Assembly (NCBI GenBank): GCA_029204225.1
Contig: CM055098.1
Span: forward strand, 55,996,537-56,060,536
Origin: Diphasiastrum complanatum
Lineage: Eukaryota > Streptophyta > Lycopodiopsida > Lycopodiales > Lycopodiaceae
Direction of reading: 5' to 3'
DNA: 64,000 nt
Positions 32,930 to 47,118 of this stretch are shown here, one piece after another. Numbering within the stretch: position 1 is the stretch's first letter; every line of letters starts with the position of its first letter. The notes beneath the pieces are model-generated. The model saw only the letters and a list, made by a program, of their open reading frames with translations, was not told the origin of the DNA and did not search any database. A program made the translations under genes and the position numbers.

Positions 32930-35900
32930 TCCTTTAACTTTCAATATTAGCCTAGGAAATCCTTATTCTTAGTTTGACTTTCATATCAAACAAGTACTCA
33001 GAGATAAACCAATTTCCAATCGTAAATCTTTGTTCTAGAGTATGACTCAAGTTTGAAAAGTACACTAAGCAATAAATTTCTCAACTAGGTTACACTCAAC
33101 ATAGGCTAGTAATATCACTTTCATGTAAAATGCTTACATGAACCACTGAGTGAAATATTTTCTAACATAGGAGATTTAAAGTTAAAGAAAATAATAATTA
33201 CAGTATGAAATCATTCACAAATCTGGCAGACAATTCATAAAAACTTCCAAGTACAACTATCCTTAGAATCCAATTCTAAGATATGATAATTCATTCAACT
33301 AGAATCTCTAGGAGAATCATTAAGATATAGAACGATTAAAACTCAACTCTGAACATCCCAGATACTCTTTTGAGTTAAATGCTCCTATTCCTAGCACCAA
33401 ATGCAAAAAAATAGCAATCATTCATCTTAATAGACTTGTCTGTCTCCTATGATAACTGGAGATCCAATCAAATGAAGAATTGTACTCAAGCATCTGCAGA
33501 CCATAAACTGTAGCAGAATAGCATCTGCTAGATAAATAAGATAATGTCCGTGAGATCCATAGGTTCTCAATTAAAATACTGGAGTAGAGAGATTCAAAAA
33601 CACTAATCTAAATTCTTACTCAAATAAAAGATCAAGAATTAATCATCACATTTAAGAACCATTACAATTCCTTATAGTCCTCTGACAATAGTTAAGTATC
33701 TATTTATGATTTGTCAATCATAAATATGTAGATTCATATGATTCGTCAATCATAATTTTTTGGAATCCCAAAACCATAATCATTTATAGGATACTGGAGT
33801 ATATGTCCACATAACTCAAAAAAAGTAAGAATTATTCCAAAAAATTTCTACTAAGAAAATATTGGATTTAGGAATATTCTTCAAATAGGATTCTTTAACT
33901 GAAGTGCAAGATTCAAGATCTATAAACCACTGGTAATTAAAGACTGAATGCATACCAAAATGACAATCATCTTCAAATACAAAAACTGTAGATTACAATC
34001 CAGAATCACATCTAGATACCCAAAGTCCTGCTGAATATCAATTCATTTATTATTCTTGGATCCATTATAATTCGTTATCCAATTGAGCTCTCTGGGATAC
34101 AATCACTAATGAGGTGAGTTCCTTTCTTAACTAAGGAATACTCTATCCCAAGAATACTGTATATCCAATGCACACAATTTTAACTGATGAACCCAAATGA
34201 TTCACTAATCATGCATCTTACAAGCAATATAATTCAAAACCATCAATTCTCGATGAATCCACATCACACTGATCGTTTTACCAATTAACTTCATCTTGGA
34301 GTAATCAGCTACTCAAGTTAATTGCCAATGATTCAGAAATCTCAAATGTCTAGGTGCATATCTCAATTATACTAGTATGACACCACATTTAGATCCTCAT
34401 CCAAACCATTTATAAGTTAATCCATAAATCTCCAATCCAAAGATTTGTTAACTCTGCAAGTATCTGTCAAAACAATACTTGATCACATGTTTACGTTCAC
34501 AGACTAGGTTAAGTGCACCAAATAACCCTGGTAACTAGGAATACAAAGTAGATTCATACAAGATTAATTGTGCACATATGTGAATAATCTCACTATGACT
34601 CAGGACATAAACACATTTTTATCTGGCAGATTCCTCCAGAACCCACATATGTTACTCACATATCTCACTGAGATCTTGTAACTCAGCTACAAAATAATTT
34701 CTATTTCTCATGAGTTAATAACATGTCCAAAAAATCCCTGAGATGAATAACATTCCTTCTCAATAGTTTTCCAATCCCACTTACCTCTAATTACATAATT
34801 CCTCCACTAAATCAACCCCTCTTTGATCCTAGTACTAAAACTAAGATTAGGTTGATCAAATACAGAATTCTCATACTTATATCCTGATCAAACTTATTTC
34901 TATTCCAATCAAAATGGAATTAGTAACCTTTGACCTTTCACTATACTACTTATAGATAATGATTCAAATATCAAACATGTTCTAGTTCCAGATTGTCCAC
35001 ACAATCTCTAGAGAATTTCTCTTATTCAAAAAGTTTCAATTAGGTATCTTACTTTGAATCTATCCAAAATTACTTTCAGAACAATCTCATTTCTATACCA
35101 TAATTGATTTTCTTCCAAAACTATGCAATCCACAGATTCCCAAAATAGAATTTTATCCCACCACTTCACCCCTCCTTTTAAGGAAAATATCAATTTCAAT
35201 AAAAGTTAACTGGAAAGATGATATATGAAAATATCCAAATCCAAGAAAGTCGGTAATAAGTGCATTCCAATAAAGAATTCACTCTATTACAACCAGGACT
35301 TCCCCTTTAAATATTTTCAACCCTAGTGACAGTACTATCATTTTTCTGAAATCCATTTGCAACAAGAAATATTCTAGGTTTAATAAATTGAAAAACTTAA
35401 ACCTTAATATTTATCTGAATTCCAAGTCTATTCACACAAGTAGTAATTTACATGACATAACAGTCTTTCAGAAGAATAACTTCATGATGGAAAGAATCAT
35501 ATAAACCAGTCTGATATCTTATATTCGAAAAATTACTAAGAAGTACAGGATTGATTAAGAAAGCGAGAGATAGATTTGAGGGCCTCTGATTTTGTAAATA
35601 ATGAGATACCACATTGGGATCTAGATTAAACCTCAAAATTTTCCAAAATACCCCACATTTGATCAAACAATTTTATTTTTCCCATATCACGACTAGGTAC
35701 TAAAACACAACATGATTATCAGATCTTTACAGTCCAACAATTTTCTTTCCAAAATTACTGATGTCCCACACCATCAGCTTTTCCTTCGGGAAAATTCTTA
35801 ACTGCCTTATCTGATATTCTAGAGATCCACTGATCAGTTAGATGTCCTATAATCCACATAGGATATTATCTCTTGTTCCCATACTCTGGAGAATTCCTTT

Positions 35901-37300
35901 ATTTGGATGACTGGCATGTCTATCAGATGGGTATCCAAATCCACACCTGATCTTGTGATCTAAATAGAAGAATTAACATGGTCCAACACTACATTCTGAT
36001 CCTTACAAGTTAATGATAAACTTCAAATCTCCTTTGATCCAAGAACATCAACTCTAGGGACAAGCTTCTATCAATTAATAGATCCAATTTAATCCATGTA
36101 TCAGATTCTACTTCTAACACCACAATTGACATTCAAAACTATGGATAACTCAATGGTCACAAAGATATTAGTTATGAATTCAACTAAATGAATTCTACCC
36201 AGGAAATTAATATCCGGTATTAAGCAATTATTTACTGGAATTACTAAAATTCTAATTGCGAAATACATTTCCCGATCACACTTACTACCACTGATGTCCA
36301 CTCTTCTTCCCTTAGAATTTTCAGTTCCTTGAAAATCTTTCAGCTAAGGTATCAAGAAGACGTAATGACATTAGAAAATGTTTAAAATTAATTATTGCAG
36401 GAAAAAGTCTAAAACAATTTCATTTCTGTCCTATACCTGGGCTGAATATCTGATAGATCAAAAATCATTTACTAGTATGTGAAACAGTAATAGTCTGATC
36501 TTTTGAATATGATTCACCATAAGATTTAACTGGAAATGAAATCAGTTTTTTAATTCCTACAATTTTTCCAATAAAATTGGATTGTTTTCTTTTTTATTGA
36601 CTGGTCTGGCATTACTCCATCAATATTGACAAAAACTAACCAAACTTAGAATATGAAATTTCATGAACGGGATTCCTACCAATAGTTTTTCGGAACTCTT
36701 AAACTGTATCCAAACAAGATTCCATTGACCGGATAAAAAATTCTGTCATCATTCATTTTATCTGGCCATTTCATATTGTTCGATGATTTTAAATCCAATT
36801 TTGACGAGTATCTTGCACAAACATTAACTTGATCCATTTCCAACGATCAATATCGATTAGAAATATTCCCGACAAGTAACAGATTTCAAACTTTAACACA
36901 AGTTCGAAATTCAACAGAAAAGAAAAAAATTCAATTTTAACTTTCAATCTGGAAAAAACTTAGCTTCCTTAATCTAGTCACCAACAAACATAGTACCAGA
37001 AAATTAAATTTTCTTGAACCGGTTACCGTCTTGGAAAAAGCAATTCATGAGGAACGAATATTTTGCTCTCAATCCTAAATCTATGAACCAAAATTAATAG
37101 ATGGCCTATTAGGATATTAAATTTTATATTGTTTCCTCACAATGGTTATGGCTTAACGAATCTAATTCATTCACCCTTATCAATCCAGTCAGATTTACCA
37201 AATCATCTTTCCAAATTGATATTGGCTTTTTCCCATATGGTTTCCGTATTTAGACTACAGCTTAATTCTCATGCGTTTACTGGAAAAGTTGCCGAGGAAT
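32930..37300. repeat. Repeat N, copy 1 (unclassified AT-rich repeat)
   Basis: A long AT-rich tract without convincing reading frames. Its first ~1.79 kb (32930-34721) is matched at about 95% by 44487-44734 plus 54652-56200. The text before 32930 ('...ccttagaagctcc...') resembles the edge of a decayed LTR retroelement, and some minus-strand frames (35448-35666, 36101-36301) look like eroded coding sequence. I could not assign a family. This copy is the uninterrupted reference for the nested insertions on the right. Its right end near 37300 is approximate. Confidence 0.6.
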
Positions 37301-37399
37301 TGGGAATTCATTACCAATAAGAGACTCTCTTCACATGGGAAAAAAAATAGCTCAAACCTCATGAAAAAAAATACGTTTGATGGTTTGTGGACTAGTCAT

Positions 37400-38477
37400 T
37401 TTAGCATGCTAAATCTTGGTAATAGTAGCAAGTACATATTTTGTGATCTTGATCAATGTGATTTTCACAAGACATGGAGACATCAAATTTCCTTCAAAGA
37501 GAAGCATCAAGATCAAGGAGGAGCAAGTTTCAAGTTCATGCATCTTCACTCAACATGGAAGAAATCAAGTGCAAAGGTGCAAGGAAGAATCAAGACTCTT
37601 CAATTCATCTTGGAAGAGATCAAGATCAAAGAAGCTCTATCTTGGATATGGTGATAGATCATGTCCTCATCTTTGGAGGCTCATTAGTCATCTTCTAAAC
37701 CTGAATATGATCCATTTGTGATGTTAAGATCAGGTCTTAAAATTGTATATAGATACATTATTGTTTCCAAGGCTAGATTTGAGGAGGAGTGTGAAAAATT
37801 GTCTATGTTGGCAAATCTAGCCATGTAGAACTTTGTAGATATTGTGTATAATTGGGTTCCACACATGTAAGGCCAAGATGCCATGTGGCAACCCACTCCT
37901 AATGTAGGTTAGTTCAAGTCAATAGAGTTGGTCATGTCTATTTGGTGTTCATCCCTACTTTATAGGACCTACACCTAAGTTTAAGGTGAAAATTTGACTA
38001 ACTAGCTACCTACCAAGCATAACTCTAGGATCTAGGCTAGGGTTTCATTTTAGGGCAAGAAGAGTGAGTTAAATTTCTTATTACATGCTGGAAAGCCACC
38101 TAAATTCAAGAAGGAAGTCGAATTTGCTATGTATTCCAAGCTCCCATAGTGAGAAGATAGAATATTTTTGGAGCTCATTGGCAATCTCAAGCTAATTCAC
38201 TATGTACATTGAATTTTTATGATCCAAATGAAACCAAATCAATTTCTACTTGTTTCTCAGGCTGAAGGTCGTAGTACAACCTGTTTTACACACGTGTGGA
38301 CTCGGATTTGGGTCTTTGATCTTGTTTATTGATTATCCATACTTGTTATGTGTCAAATTGCTAATCTGGATCAAGCCTTATTGTCTAAGTTTTTGATGCA
38401 TTGTTAAGCAAGCACATTATCTCTCTTGTGGATCTTCTAAAATCCATTTTTGGTCCTCAAAGTACTATACTTTCACA
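37400..38477 (+). mobile_element. Ty1/Copia 3' end with 3' LTR
   Basis: A non-coding internal end finishes with the purine tract GATTTGAGGAGGAG, followed by an LTR at 37790-38477. Purine tract and LTR match those of the young element at 59208-63782, read on the other strand, but are clearly more diverged. The LTR carries CACACGTGTG at 38289-38298. No pol sequence is visible next to it. The left limit is approximate; the element is broken. Confidence 0.75.
37790..38477 (+). repeat. Copia 3' LTR (TGTGA...TTTCACA)
   Basis: 688 bp from TGTGAAAAATTG to ACTTTCACA, homologous end to end with the LTRs at 59208-59910 and 63083-63782. Confidence 0.85.
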
Positions 38478-38745
38478 CTTCATAGAGTGAAGGAGATGAG
38501 GAATGGTCCATCGATGTCTATGAGGCAGATGGATCCATTCTTTTGAAGCAAAAATGTGATGGTGAGCCATCATAACAAAATTTCTACATATCTTTTGCTT
38601 ATTGTGATGAGTGGAGTCCAATCATATTAGAAAACAACAAAGAAACATAAGCCCGATAGCTTAAAGCAAAAAAAATTGATAGCCTTGCAAAGAAATAGGA
38701 TAAAAACTCTTTCCATATGATAGCCTCTGAAGGATGGAGCAAGAG
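38478..38745. other. No gene recognised
   Basis: Short spacer between two Copia LTRs of different families. Confidence 0.4.
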
Positions 38746-39633
38746 TGTCATAAAATAGTGGTCGTGAGCGCAGCGGAAGCTCGGTTGCTCAGAGCGTAGG
38801 CATGTAGGAACTGAAACGCAACAGTTAGCAGTAGAAATATTCAAGTAGAAGAATTCATACAGTTTGTGCAAATGAACGACGCAATAGTGAGACAAAAATT
38901 GCACTCTGATAAATATCAACAGTGAGTACAATGGCGTAATAGCTTCAGCTTGCTAAGTGTGATAACACTGGCTACAGATAACTCTGATTGAAAGAGAAAT
39001 TCCAATTAACACTTACATAGCTTGATTCAGCTAGTATATATATTTACAAGTGTTGAGAGAAATATCTTACAAGCCTTTAAGGCTATTTACGCCAGTCTTT
39101 GTATATGTACAAAATTGGTAACCGCTTCACCGCCTTTTGGATATTTGGTTGTCCAGCTATTTTTTAGGGTTGCTGATACGTTTGGTGACGTCGGTTTGCC
39201 AATGTAGAAAAATACAAAAAAGGCAAAAAATCCAAAGGTGGCCATTAGACTGAAGGTATGCACGTCCTTAGATTTAAGTCAGTGAAGAAGCCGAAGGTGC
39301 CTTAGTTTTAAGACAGTGAAAAAGACGAAGGTGCCTTAAAATTGTTTTAAGTCATTCTGGGTTTTGTGTTGCATTTTTCGCAAAGAGGCGAAAAAGATGA
39401 AGGTGGTCTAGAAATGGTTTTTAAGTCATCCTGGCCATTGTGTTGCATTTTTTGTGAAGGCACAAAAAAGGGCGAAGAAGGCAAAAAACAAAGGTGCCTT
39501 AAATCGTTTAAGGCATAAATGGAAAAAACTTAAAGGGGAAAAATGTGAAGGTCCGAAATCATGTTGTCGGCCTTCTGTTTTCAAGATGCTCACTACTTAA
39601 CAATTTTTAAGACTGAGCATAAAAAATCTAACG
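38746..39633 (-). repeat. Copia 3' LTR (family of 41903-42807)
   Basis: 888 bp beginning TGTCATAAAA on the plus strand, homologous to the reverse complement of 41903-42807. It includes a region where KAKK/AAGGC-type short phrases (aagg-tgcctta, gaaaaaggcgaa) repeat several times. Confidence 0.85.
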
Positions 39634-40740
39634 CTCCCCCTTAATGAGGATCTTGAAAAACTTTGATCTTTAGATTTAACATATCGTTAAATCTGAGATG
39701 TTGCTCATTTGATAGAGCCTTTGTGAAGTAATCTGCTGCCATGTAGTTTGTTCTGTAGAAAACCAGTTCTACTTCCTTGTTGTGCACTTTCTCTCTAAGG
39801 TAATGATACATGATTTCTATATGTTTGCTTTGAGAGTGAAATCTCATATTCAGAGAAAGTGCTATTGTGCTTTGATTGTCACAATATATTTTTGTAGGAA
39901 GCGATTGTGCAAGGTTCAGGTCTGTGAGAAGTTGCCTTAGCCAGATTGCCTCTTTGGTTGCATTTGTGGCAGCTATGTATTCTGATTCTGTTGATGATAA
40001 TGCAACTGAGGTCTGCTTCCGGCTGTTCCATGAGATTGGGCCTTGGTTGTATAAAAATAGAAATCCAGAAGTTGACTTTCTAATGTCAACATCTCCTGCC
40101 CAGTTTGCATCTGTGTAGGCTTCAAGGATGTTGGCAGTTTGGCTGCCTCCATAGCAGATGCTGAGGGTTTTCGTTTCTTGGATGTACTTCATGACCTTTG
40201 TTAGCGCTTTCCAATGAACTATGCCTGGATTTGACAGAAACTGGCTGAGTGTACTAATCAAATATGCAAGGTCTAGTCACGTGTAGATCATTGCGTACAC
40301 TAGTGAGCCGATGATGGATTGAAACGGGTAGCGCTTCATTTTCTCCTTTTCTACCTCAGTTTGAGGAGGCCATTCCTTTGATAGCATTAGTCCAGGGTCG
40401 ATTGGGAAGAGACTAGGTTTGCAGTTGGCCATTCCATACTTTTCCATCACGTTGTTAAGATATCATTGTTGACTGATAAAGATCAGTCTGCTGGGTCGAT
40501 CTTGTTGAATTTGGATTCTGAGGCAATAGTGGGCTGGACCCATGTCATCTTGTAATCCCGGGCCAGCATGCATTTTGTATCCTTCATTGGATTCAGATTA
40601 TTACTGAATAAGAGTGTAACATCAACATAGAGAGTGATGATGATGAAGTATTCTGATACAGACTTGAAGTAGACATTCGAGTTTGCTGAGTTTGGAATAA
40701 AACCATTCTCTATCAGAAATGCATTGACCTTCTGGAATCA
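38746..40740 (-). mobile_element. Ty1/Copia relic: RT, RNase H and 3' LTR
   Basis: The minus-strand frame 40261-39641 encodes the end of RT and full RNase H (YTDANWAGDVDIRKSTSGFL, ALSSTESEYIAATNATKEAI, SKHIEIMYHYLREKV). Degraded RT continues to about 40740. It is followed by a purine tract (AAGGGGGAG) and an LTR at 39633-38746. The LTR matches the one at 41903-42807 in opposite orientation. The RNase H frame is long and clean, while the whole element is broken. Confidence 0.85.
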
Positions 40741-40779
40741 GGCTCTGGGTGACTACGATTTTCCATCAAAACACCACAT

Positions 40780-41240
40780 AACAATTTCGAAAGACTCTAG
40801 GACATTACATACATTTAAGCATTATAGACTATCTACCAAATGTTGTGAACCTTGTAAAGAAAAACATAACTTGAATTTGATCTCTGAGTGTCAACATCTC
40901 CAGCCCAATTTGCATCCATATAACATTCAAAATAATAATAATTGTTGATATGTGAACTGCCTCCATAACAGATGCATAAACTCTTGGTAGAATATAGATA
41001 CCATAAGACTCTTAAAAGAGCTTTCCATTACATAAAACTAGGGTTTGACATGTATTGGCTTAACGTACTAACTGAAAATGCTATGTTGAGCCTAGTACAT
41101 ATTATGGCATATATCAGTGAGCTAATAATTTGAATGATAAGGATAATTCTCCATCTACTCCATTTTTTCTTGAGATTGCGAACATTGTTCCTTATCAAAT
41201 TTCAAATCTAGATCCATTGAAAATTTTGCTTGTTTGGAGT
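40780..41240 (-). mobile_element. Diverged second Copia RT/RNase H fragment
   Basis: This stretch repeats, in the same orientation but with strong divergence, the order of phrases at 40060-40330 (around 'tgtcaacatctcc-gccca-tttgcatc' and 'actgcctccata-cagatgc'). It is an older copy of the same pol region. Broken. Confidence 0.6.
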
Positions 41241-41390
41241 CTACTATACTATATCTCAATAGTGGGTTCTCTTATCCACCTTCAATCCTAGACCTAAGCA
41301 CTTGCAAGGCATCAAGAAATAAAGAGCACATGCTTGTGATTCAAAATCTAACACTACGATCATCTCACCCTAATCACCAAGATCAAGCTT

Positions 41391-41902
<512 letters not shown>

Positions 41903-42807
41903 ATTAGATTTTTTATGCTCAGCCTTAAAAATCGTTGAGTAATGAGCATCTTGAAAATAGAAGGCCGACAACATGATTTCGGACCTTCACATTTTTGCCC
42001 TTTAAGTTTTTTCCATTTATGCCTTAAATGATTTAAGGCACCTTTGCTTTTTGCCTTCTTCACCCTTTTTCGTGCCTTCACGAAAAATGCGACACACTGG
42101 CCATAATGACTTAAAAACCATATCTGGACCACTTTGCCTTTTTCGCCTCTTTGCAAAAAATGCAACACAAAACCCAAAATGCCTTAAAATCATTTTAAGG
42201 CACCTTCGTCTTTTTCGCTGTCTTAAAACTAAGGCACCTTCGGCTTCTTCGCTATCTTAAATCTAAGGGCGTCTTCAGGATTTGCATACCTTCAGTCTAA
42301 CGAACACCTTTGGGTTTTTTTTGGCTTTTTCGCATTTTTCTACATTGGCAAACTGACGTCGCCAAATGTATCAGCAACCTTAAAAAACAGCTGGACAACC
42401 AAATATCCAAAAGGCAGTGAAGTAGCTACCAACTTTGTACATATACAAAGACTGGCATAAATAGCCTTAAAGGCTTGTAAGATATTTTCTGTCAACACTT
42501 GTAAATATATATACTAGCTGAATCAAGCTATGTAAGTGTTAATTGGAATTTCTCTTTCAATCAGAGTTATCTGTAGCCAACGTTATCACGCTCAGCAAGC
42601 TAAAATTATTACTTCAAGCCATTTTACTCACTGTTGATATTTATCAGAGTGCAATTTTTGTCTCACTACTGCGTCGTTCATTTGCGCAAACTATATGGAT
42701 TCTTCTACTTGAATATTTCTACTGCTAACTGCTGCGTTTCCGTTCCTACACGCCTATGCTCTGAGCAACCGAGCTTCCGCTGCCCTCACGACCACCGCTT
42801 TATGACA
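41903..42807 (+). repeat. Copia 5' LTR (inverted partner of 38746-39633)
   Basis: About 905 bp ending ...CTTTATGACA directly before the primer-binding site. It is in inverted orientation relative to 38746-39633, with ~2.3 kb between them. Confidence 0.85.
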
Positions 42808-44486
42808 TGGTATCAGAGCAGGCATTTCAGTAATTTGCATTTCTACTGCGGATTATCAGTCTTGTTTTTTATCAAGACATCTTTCTAACAAACGTGCAAC
42901 CAACAGCATTCAGACAATCGTTGTTTTTACCAAAGATTTAGTCCAACCAGAATGGATCCGTCATCCAGTTCATCTCATTGACAAAATCGATGGAGATAAC
43001 TACCATCTCTGAAAATTCAAGATTAAGGTTATCCTTCTAGCCAAAGAATTGTGGGACATCATTGATGGCACAGAGATCAAACCAGAAGGTGATGCAGCCA
43101 TCATCACTAAGTGGAGACTGAGAGATGGCAAAGCATTTGCCATGATCACCCTCAATATCAAGGACACTCAGCCACATACGTGCTGCTCAAACCACTAAGG
43201 ATGCATGGGACATCCTAGCAACTCTCTATGGCTGTCACATTAGAGACGTTACATCCAAGCTCCATCTGAGGAAGAAATTCTTCAACCTTAGAATGTCTGA
43301 AGAAGATAGTGTTTTGAGTCATCGCAACACTTTTAAAAATCTTATGGAGCAGATGACTGCAACTGGCTCAGTCATAGAAGATTTCGACGCACTCATGACT
43401 CTATTATTGAGTCTACTTGAAGCCTACAAAATTGGGTAATGGCAATTTTTACCCAAGAGCACCTCACTCTATCAAGCAATTTCGCTGACAAGAGGAGATC
43501 AGAAGATCATCATCCTCCTCAGGCTCAGCATCAGATCCTCAAGTTCTGTATTCAAAAAATTAGAAGTTTAGATCCAGGAGATCTACAAAGTCAGGTTATA
43601 CTGACAAGAAGAGCAACATGCAGTCTGGACCAAATTTCGGTCCAAGATCGAATTCAAGCTATTCATCTTTCCAACCTGTGCAAAAAAAATTTCTACAGAT
43701 ACTGTAAGAGGACTGGCCACAAAATCAAGGACTGTCGAACTTTGAAGTACAACAATGAAAAGAAGAAGCAGTTCCGACAATAAGCACATAGTGTTACAGC
43801 CAATCACTCAAATCAGCAAGAAGAAGAAGAAGATGAAGTAGCTTTCATGACCAAAGTCGGAGAACAACATGATATCGATTCATGGTATCTAGACTCCAGA
43901 GCAACTCAATACATGAATCACCATCGCGACTGGTTCAAAGACTACAAGTCATTCACCCACTCTCAAGTTGTGCAACTTGGAGACAACTCATCACATTCAA
44001 TCGAAGGTGAAGGAACAGTCAGAGTTGAATTCAAGAGAGGTGAGGTCAAGTTGTTGTCCAATGTTCTCCATGTCCCAAATCTGAACAAGAATCTGCTCTC
44101 AGTTAGCAGAATCACCAATTCAGGTCGGAGGGTCGAATTCAATATAGAAAACTACACAATGCTTGACAAATCCCGGAAGGTTCTAGCCTACGGAAGAAGA
44201 AGCGACTATCTTTACAAACTCAGCCATTGTTATTCTTCTAACAGTCAAGCTCTTCACATAGCCACTTCTGAATCAACTACGACATTTGTGGCCTGATGCA
44301 GACTGCTTCCACAGGGGGAGCTCTCTATTTTCTAACCTTCATCGACGACTCCTCTCGAAGGATTGCAACCTACTATATGAAGAACAAATCAGAAGCATTC
44401 AAATTCTTCAAGCAATTCAAGGTGTCTACAGAAAACCAGACCCAGAGGAAGATCAAGGCTCTACGCACAGATGGAGGGAGAGAGTA
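41903..44486 (+). mobile_element. Ty1/Copia relic: 5' LTR, PBS, gag, protease, start of integrase
   Basis: The LTR at 41903-42807 is followed by TGGTATCAGAGCAGG (primer-binding site), then a degraded gag (from about 42951, with a knuckle-like string CKKNFYRYCKRTGHKIKDC near 43690). A protease/GAG-pre-integrase frame at 43847-44296 has DNSSHSIEGEGTVRVEF and VLHVPNLNKNLLSVSRI. The integrase start at 44296-44486 has LTFIDDSSRRIATYYMKNKS and IKALRTDGGREY. It ends abruptly at repeat N2. Broken with many breaks; same family as the inverted 38746-40740 relic. Confidence 0.85.
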
Positions 44487-44734
44487 TCCTTTAACTTTCA
44501 ATATTAACCAAGCAAATCATTATCCTTAGTTTGACTTTCATATCAAACAAGTACTCAGAGATTAACCAATTTCCAATCGTTAATCTTTGTTCTGGAGTAT
44601 GACTCAAGTTTGAAAAGTACACTAAGCAATAAATTTCTCAACTAGGTTACACTCAACTCAAGCTAGTAATATCACTTTCAAGTAAAATACTTACATGGAC
44701 CACTGAGTGAAATATTTTTCTAGAGATTTAAAGT
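44487..44734. repeat. Repeat N, copy 2, left part
   Basis: Matches 32930-33179 of copy 1. It is separated from its right part (54652-56200) by the Gypsy insertion and ends with the target-site duplication AAAGT (44730-44734). Confidence 0.9.
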
Positions 44735-45827
44735 TGTTCATTTCCTCTGAATCTGTGAACACGGAATTATCTCTTGGTTTCATCTTCTTCTTTACCGTTC
44801 TTTATGGTTCTTACGGTTCTTCTTGTTAGAACGGTTAACACATGGATGGGTTACTTAGATCTCAACATGTATTTCCCAGCTTGTCAATGGGAGACACGGT
44901 TTCGATACTCAGCTACATGCAAAAAACCAGCCATGTAACCATCTACAGCTCAAGAGGATCAGGTACATGGAGCAGTCCTACCACTATCTACTAGTTTAGA
45001 AAACAATCAAGAACAAGATTAACTACTGGAACAAAAAACAAGATTCAAGAAACAAGAAACAAGATTCCTAGCAGCATTTTAATAATCTAAGAATCAAGAA
45101 ACACTCATTATTTGATGCTTAAATTACTCAAGAATAATCAAGAACTGGGTTGCAAGGGAGTATGCAAGATCTATACCACAAACCAGCCTATTTACTTGAA
45201 TGCTGATTACTAACTTATTCCACAAACAAGAACTAAATCCTAATCCACAACTAAACAAGAAACAAGAAACAAGAACCTAGTTAATCCACAATGCAAAGGA
45301 ATCAAGCATGCTCATAGAAATCTCACTCAAGAACATTGCCATGAACAAGGAGCTTAGCTATCATCAAGAACTCGTGGAGGATCCTCTTTATTAGCTCAAG
45401 AGAACTTGACAATACATTCAAAGCTCCCTCACAAGAGAGGGGGGCCCTTAAATAAGCAAGAAGGCTGCCCATGTAAAGCCCATGTGGCAATTCCACCAAA
45501 TTAGAAATTACATGTAGAATTTGCCCTCCTACTAAAGGTCACCATCAAAAGGTGGCTCACTCTAACTAATTTAAGTGTGGTCTACCTTTATTTACAATGG
45601 CTAGGAAATATTACTAGCTCCTACATGGCCATTCCTTCTTTGGGATACACCATGTAGGCTCACATACATAACTCACTGTCTTCCTTGCTAGTACTTCCTC
45701 GGCTCTCATGCTCGGCTCTCAGCTTCTTCTGCTCTCTTCCTTCTGAGACCTCCTTGGTCATGGGTGAGAGATAACTTGTGTCTTCAGCTTGGCTCGGCAC
45801 TTGGAGATTCTCTAGAATATGCTAACA
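44735..45827 (-). repeat. Gypsy 3' LTR
   Basis: 1093 bp, matching 53585-54651 apart from scattered substitutions and a ~26 bp length difference near 45580. Confidence 0.92.
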
Positions 45828-46161
45828 TTATCCACTCCTAATCTGTTGCAGGACCCACTGCAACACCGGTGATGTCTTCCACTTGGCACATGGAAAAGCA
45901 TGGATTTTCGTTCGCTTCCGTAAAACCAGGTGCTTATTATCCGCAAAATTTATTCATCAAAATTGGAAGTCTCCCAATTGGCCGCTACATACCAGCCCTC
46001 TTGAGCACTTCTTGTGAATCCTGCTCACCTCGCCGTCGTGCCGTTTGCTTTCGCTCGCTCATCTTTCGGCCTAGGGCTTCAAAAACTTGGAAGCTGAGCT
46101 TACTTCCGAAATTGAGGGGCCCCAGATATTCTCTTATCTTTTCTACGAAGCCCATTTCCTG

Positions 46162-47118
46162 CTAGTCTTCGACCATGGTCACATAGCGCGATGACATGAA
46201 GGCCGCTCTATAGTATAGTCTGGCCATTATTTCATGGTCTTCTTCCGACTGAAGGGCGACATTTGGGTTGATTTTGATAGGCTCCAGGCCTCCATCCCAG
46301 TAACAATGTTGTTGCATCAGGAAGGCCATGGATCTGCAATACTCGGCACTTTCCTGCACGCAAAGATCGGCACTTGATTTGTATTTATGTCCAAAGTCGA
46401 GTAACTGCAGCCTCAGATCATCCAAGGAGATTCTCTCTGAAATTCCCGGAATGACTGGCTAGTTTACTAGCTCCACTCGGAGCTTTTCCACCGACCATGG
46501 GTTTCTGTGTTTGACTAGCATGTAGAAAGGATCCACTCGCTTCCATACCGGTGCCTTCGAATACTCTTGAAGCCGTCTGCTATCTTTCAGGACTTTAGTC
46601 TGCCATTCTGGCTGCGGTTGTAGCACGACAATGATCTCAGCCCTGGTGGAGTATTGGCTTTGATCAATGTCTTCTTTGCCTCCCCTCATGTTGGGAGGGT
46701 ATTTCCTCTCAAATTTCTCTGACTCCCTTGTGTCGGCCAGTTTGCCTCTGGGCCTAGTAGGGGAAGTTGTCCTGCGCAGTTGGGATGGCCTTGCCAGATA
46801 ATCATCTAAGTCCTTGGTGCCCGTATCTTTCTCTATTGCTCGCTCACTTGTCGACGGCTCAGCTGCACCCGTGTCTGGTCTGGGCGAGAACCTTCTTGTT
46901 TCTGGTTGGTCTGCCAAAAAGTCATCATCACCCCCCATGTCGATGTTAGTTTCTGGAAGGTCGGGGATGGAATGATCTGGGGAGAGGGGTGCGGGGGTGA
47001 TAGGTTTAGGAGGAGGCGGAATCAACATGCTATACGCAGCACCGGGGGAGTGGAGTTGTTGGAGGAACTCGTCCCATCGAGCTTTGTAAGTGTCAGCTGG
47101 ACCTTTTGATGGACCCAT
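46162..47118 (-). other. Extra ORF (aORF) of the Gypsy element, unknown family
   Basis: Two minus-strand frames (47118-46459, 219 codons; 46425-46162, 87 codons) carry a Pro-rich head, SEKFERKYPPNMRGG, LQPQPEWQTKVL, KAPVWKRVDPFYMLVKHRNP and the core IMARLYYRAAFMSSRY. The same blocks occur in the same order at 21587-22663 in another Gypsy relic on the other strand. Both lie between integrase-side sequence and the 3' LTR, in sense. No retroviral domain matches. Function unknown; it is part of a broken element. Confidence 0.65.

Noticed and set aside
35448-36301. Minus-strand ORFs in repeat N1 as a possible endogenous pararetrovirus or Gypsy pol
   Set aside because: Short frames without any diagnostic protease, RT or integrase motif; left as unclassified repeat.
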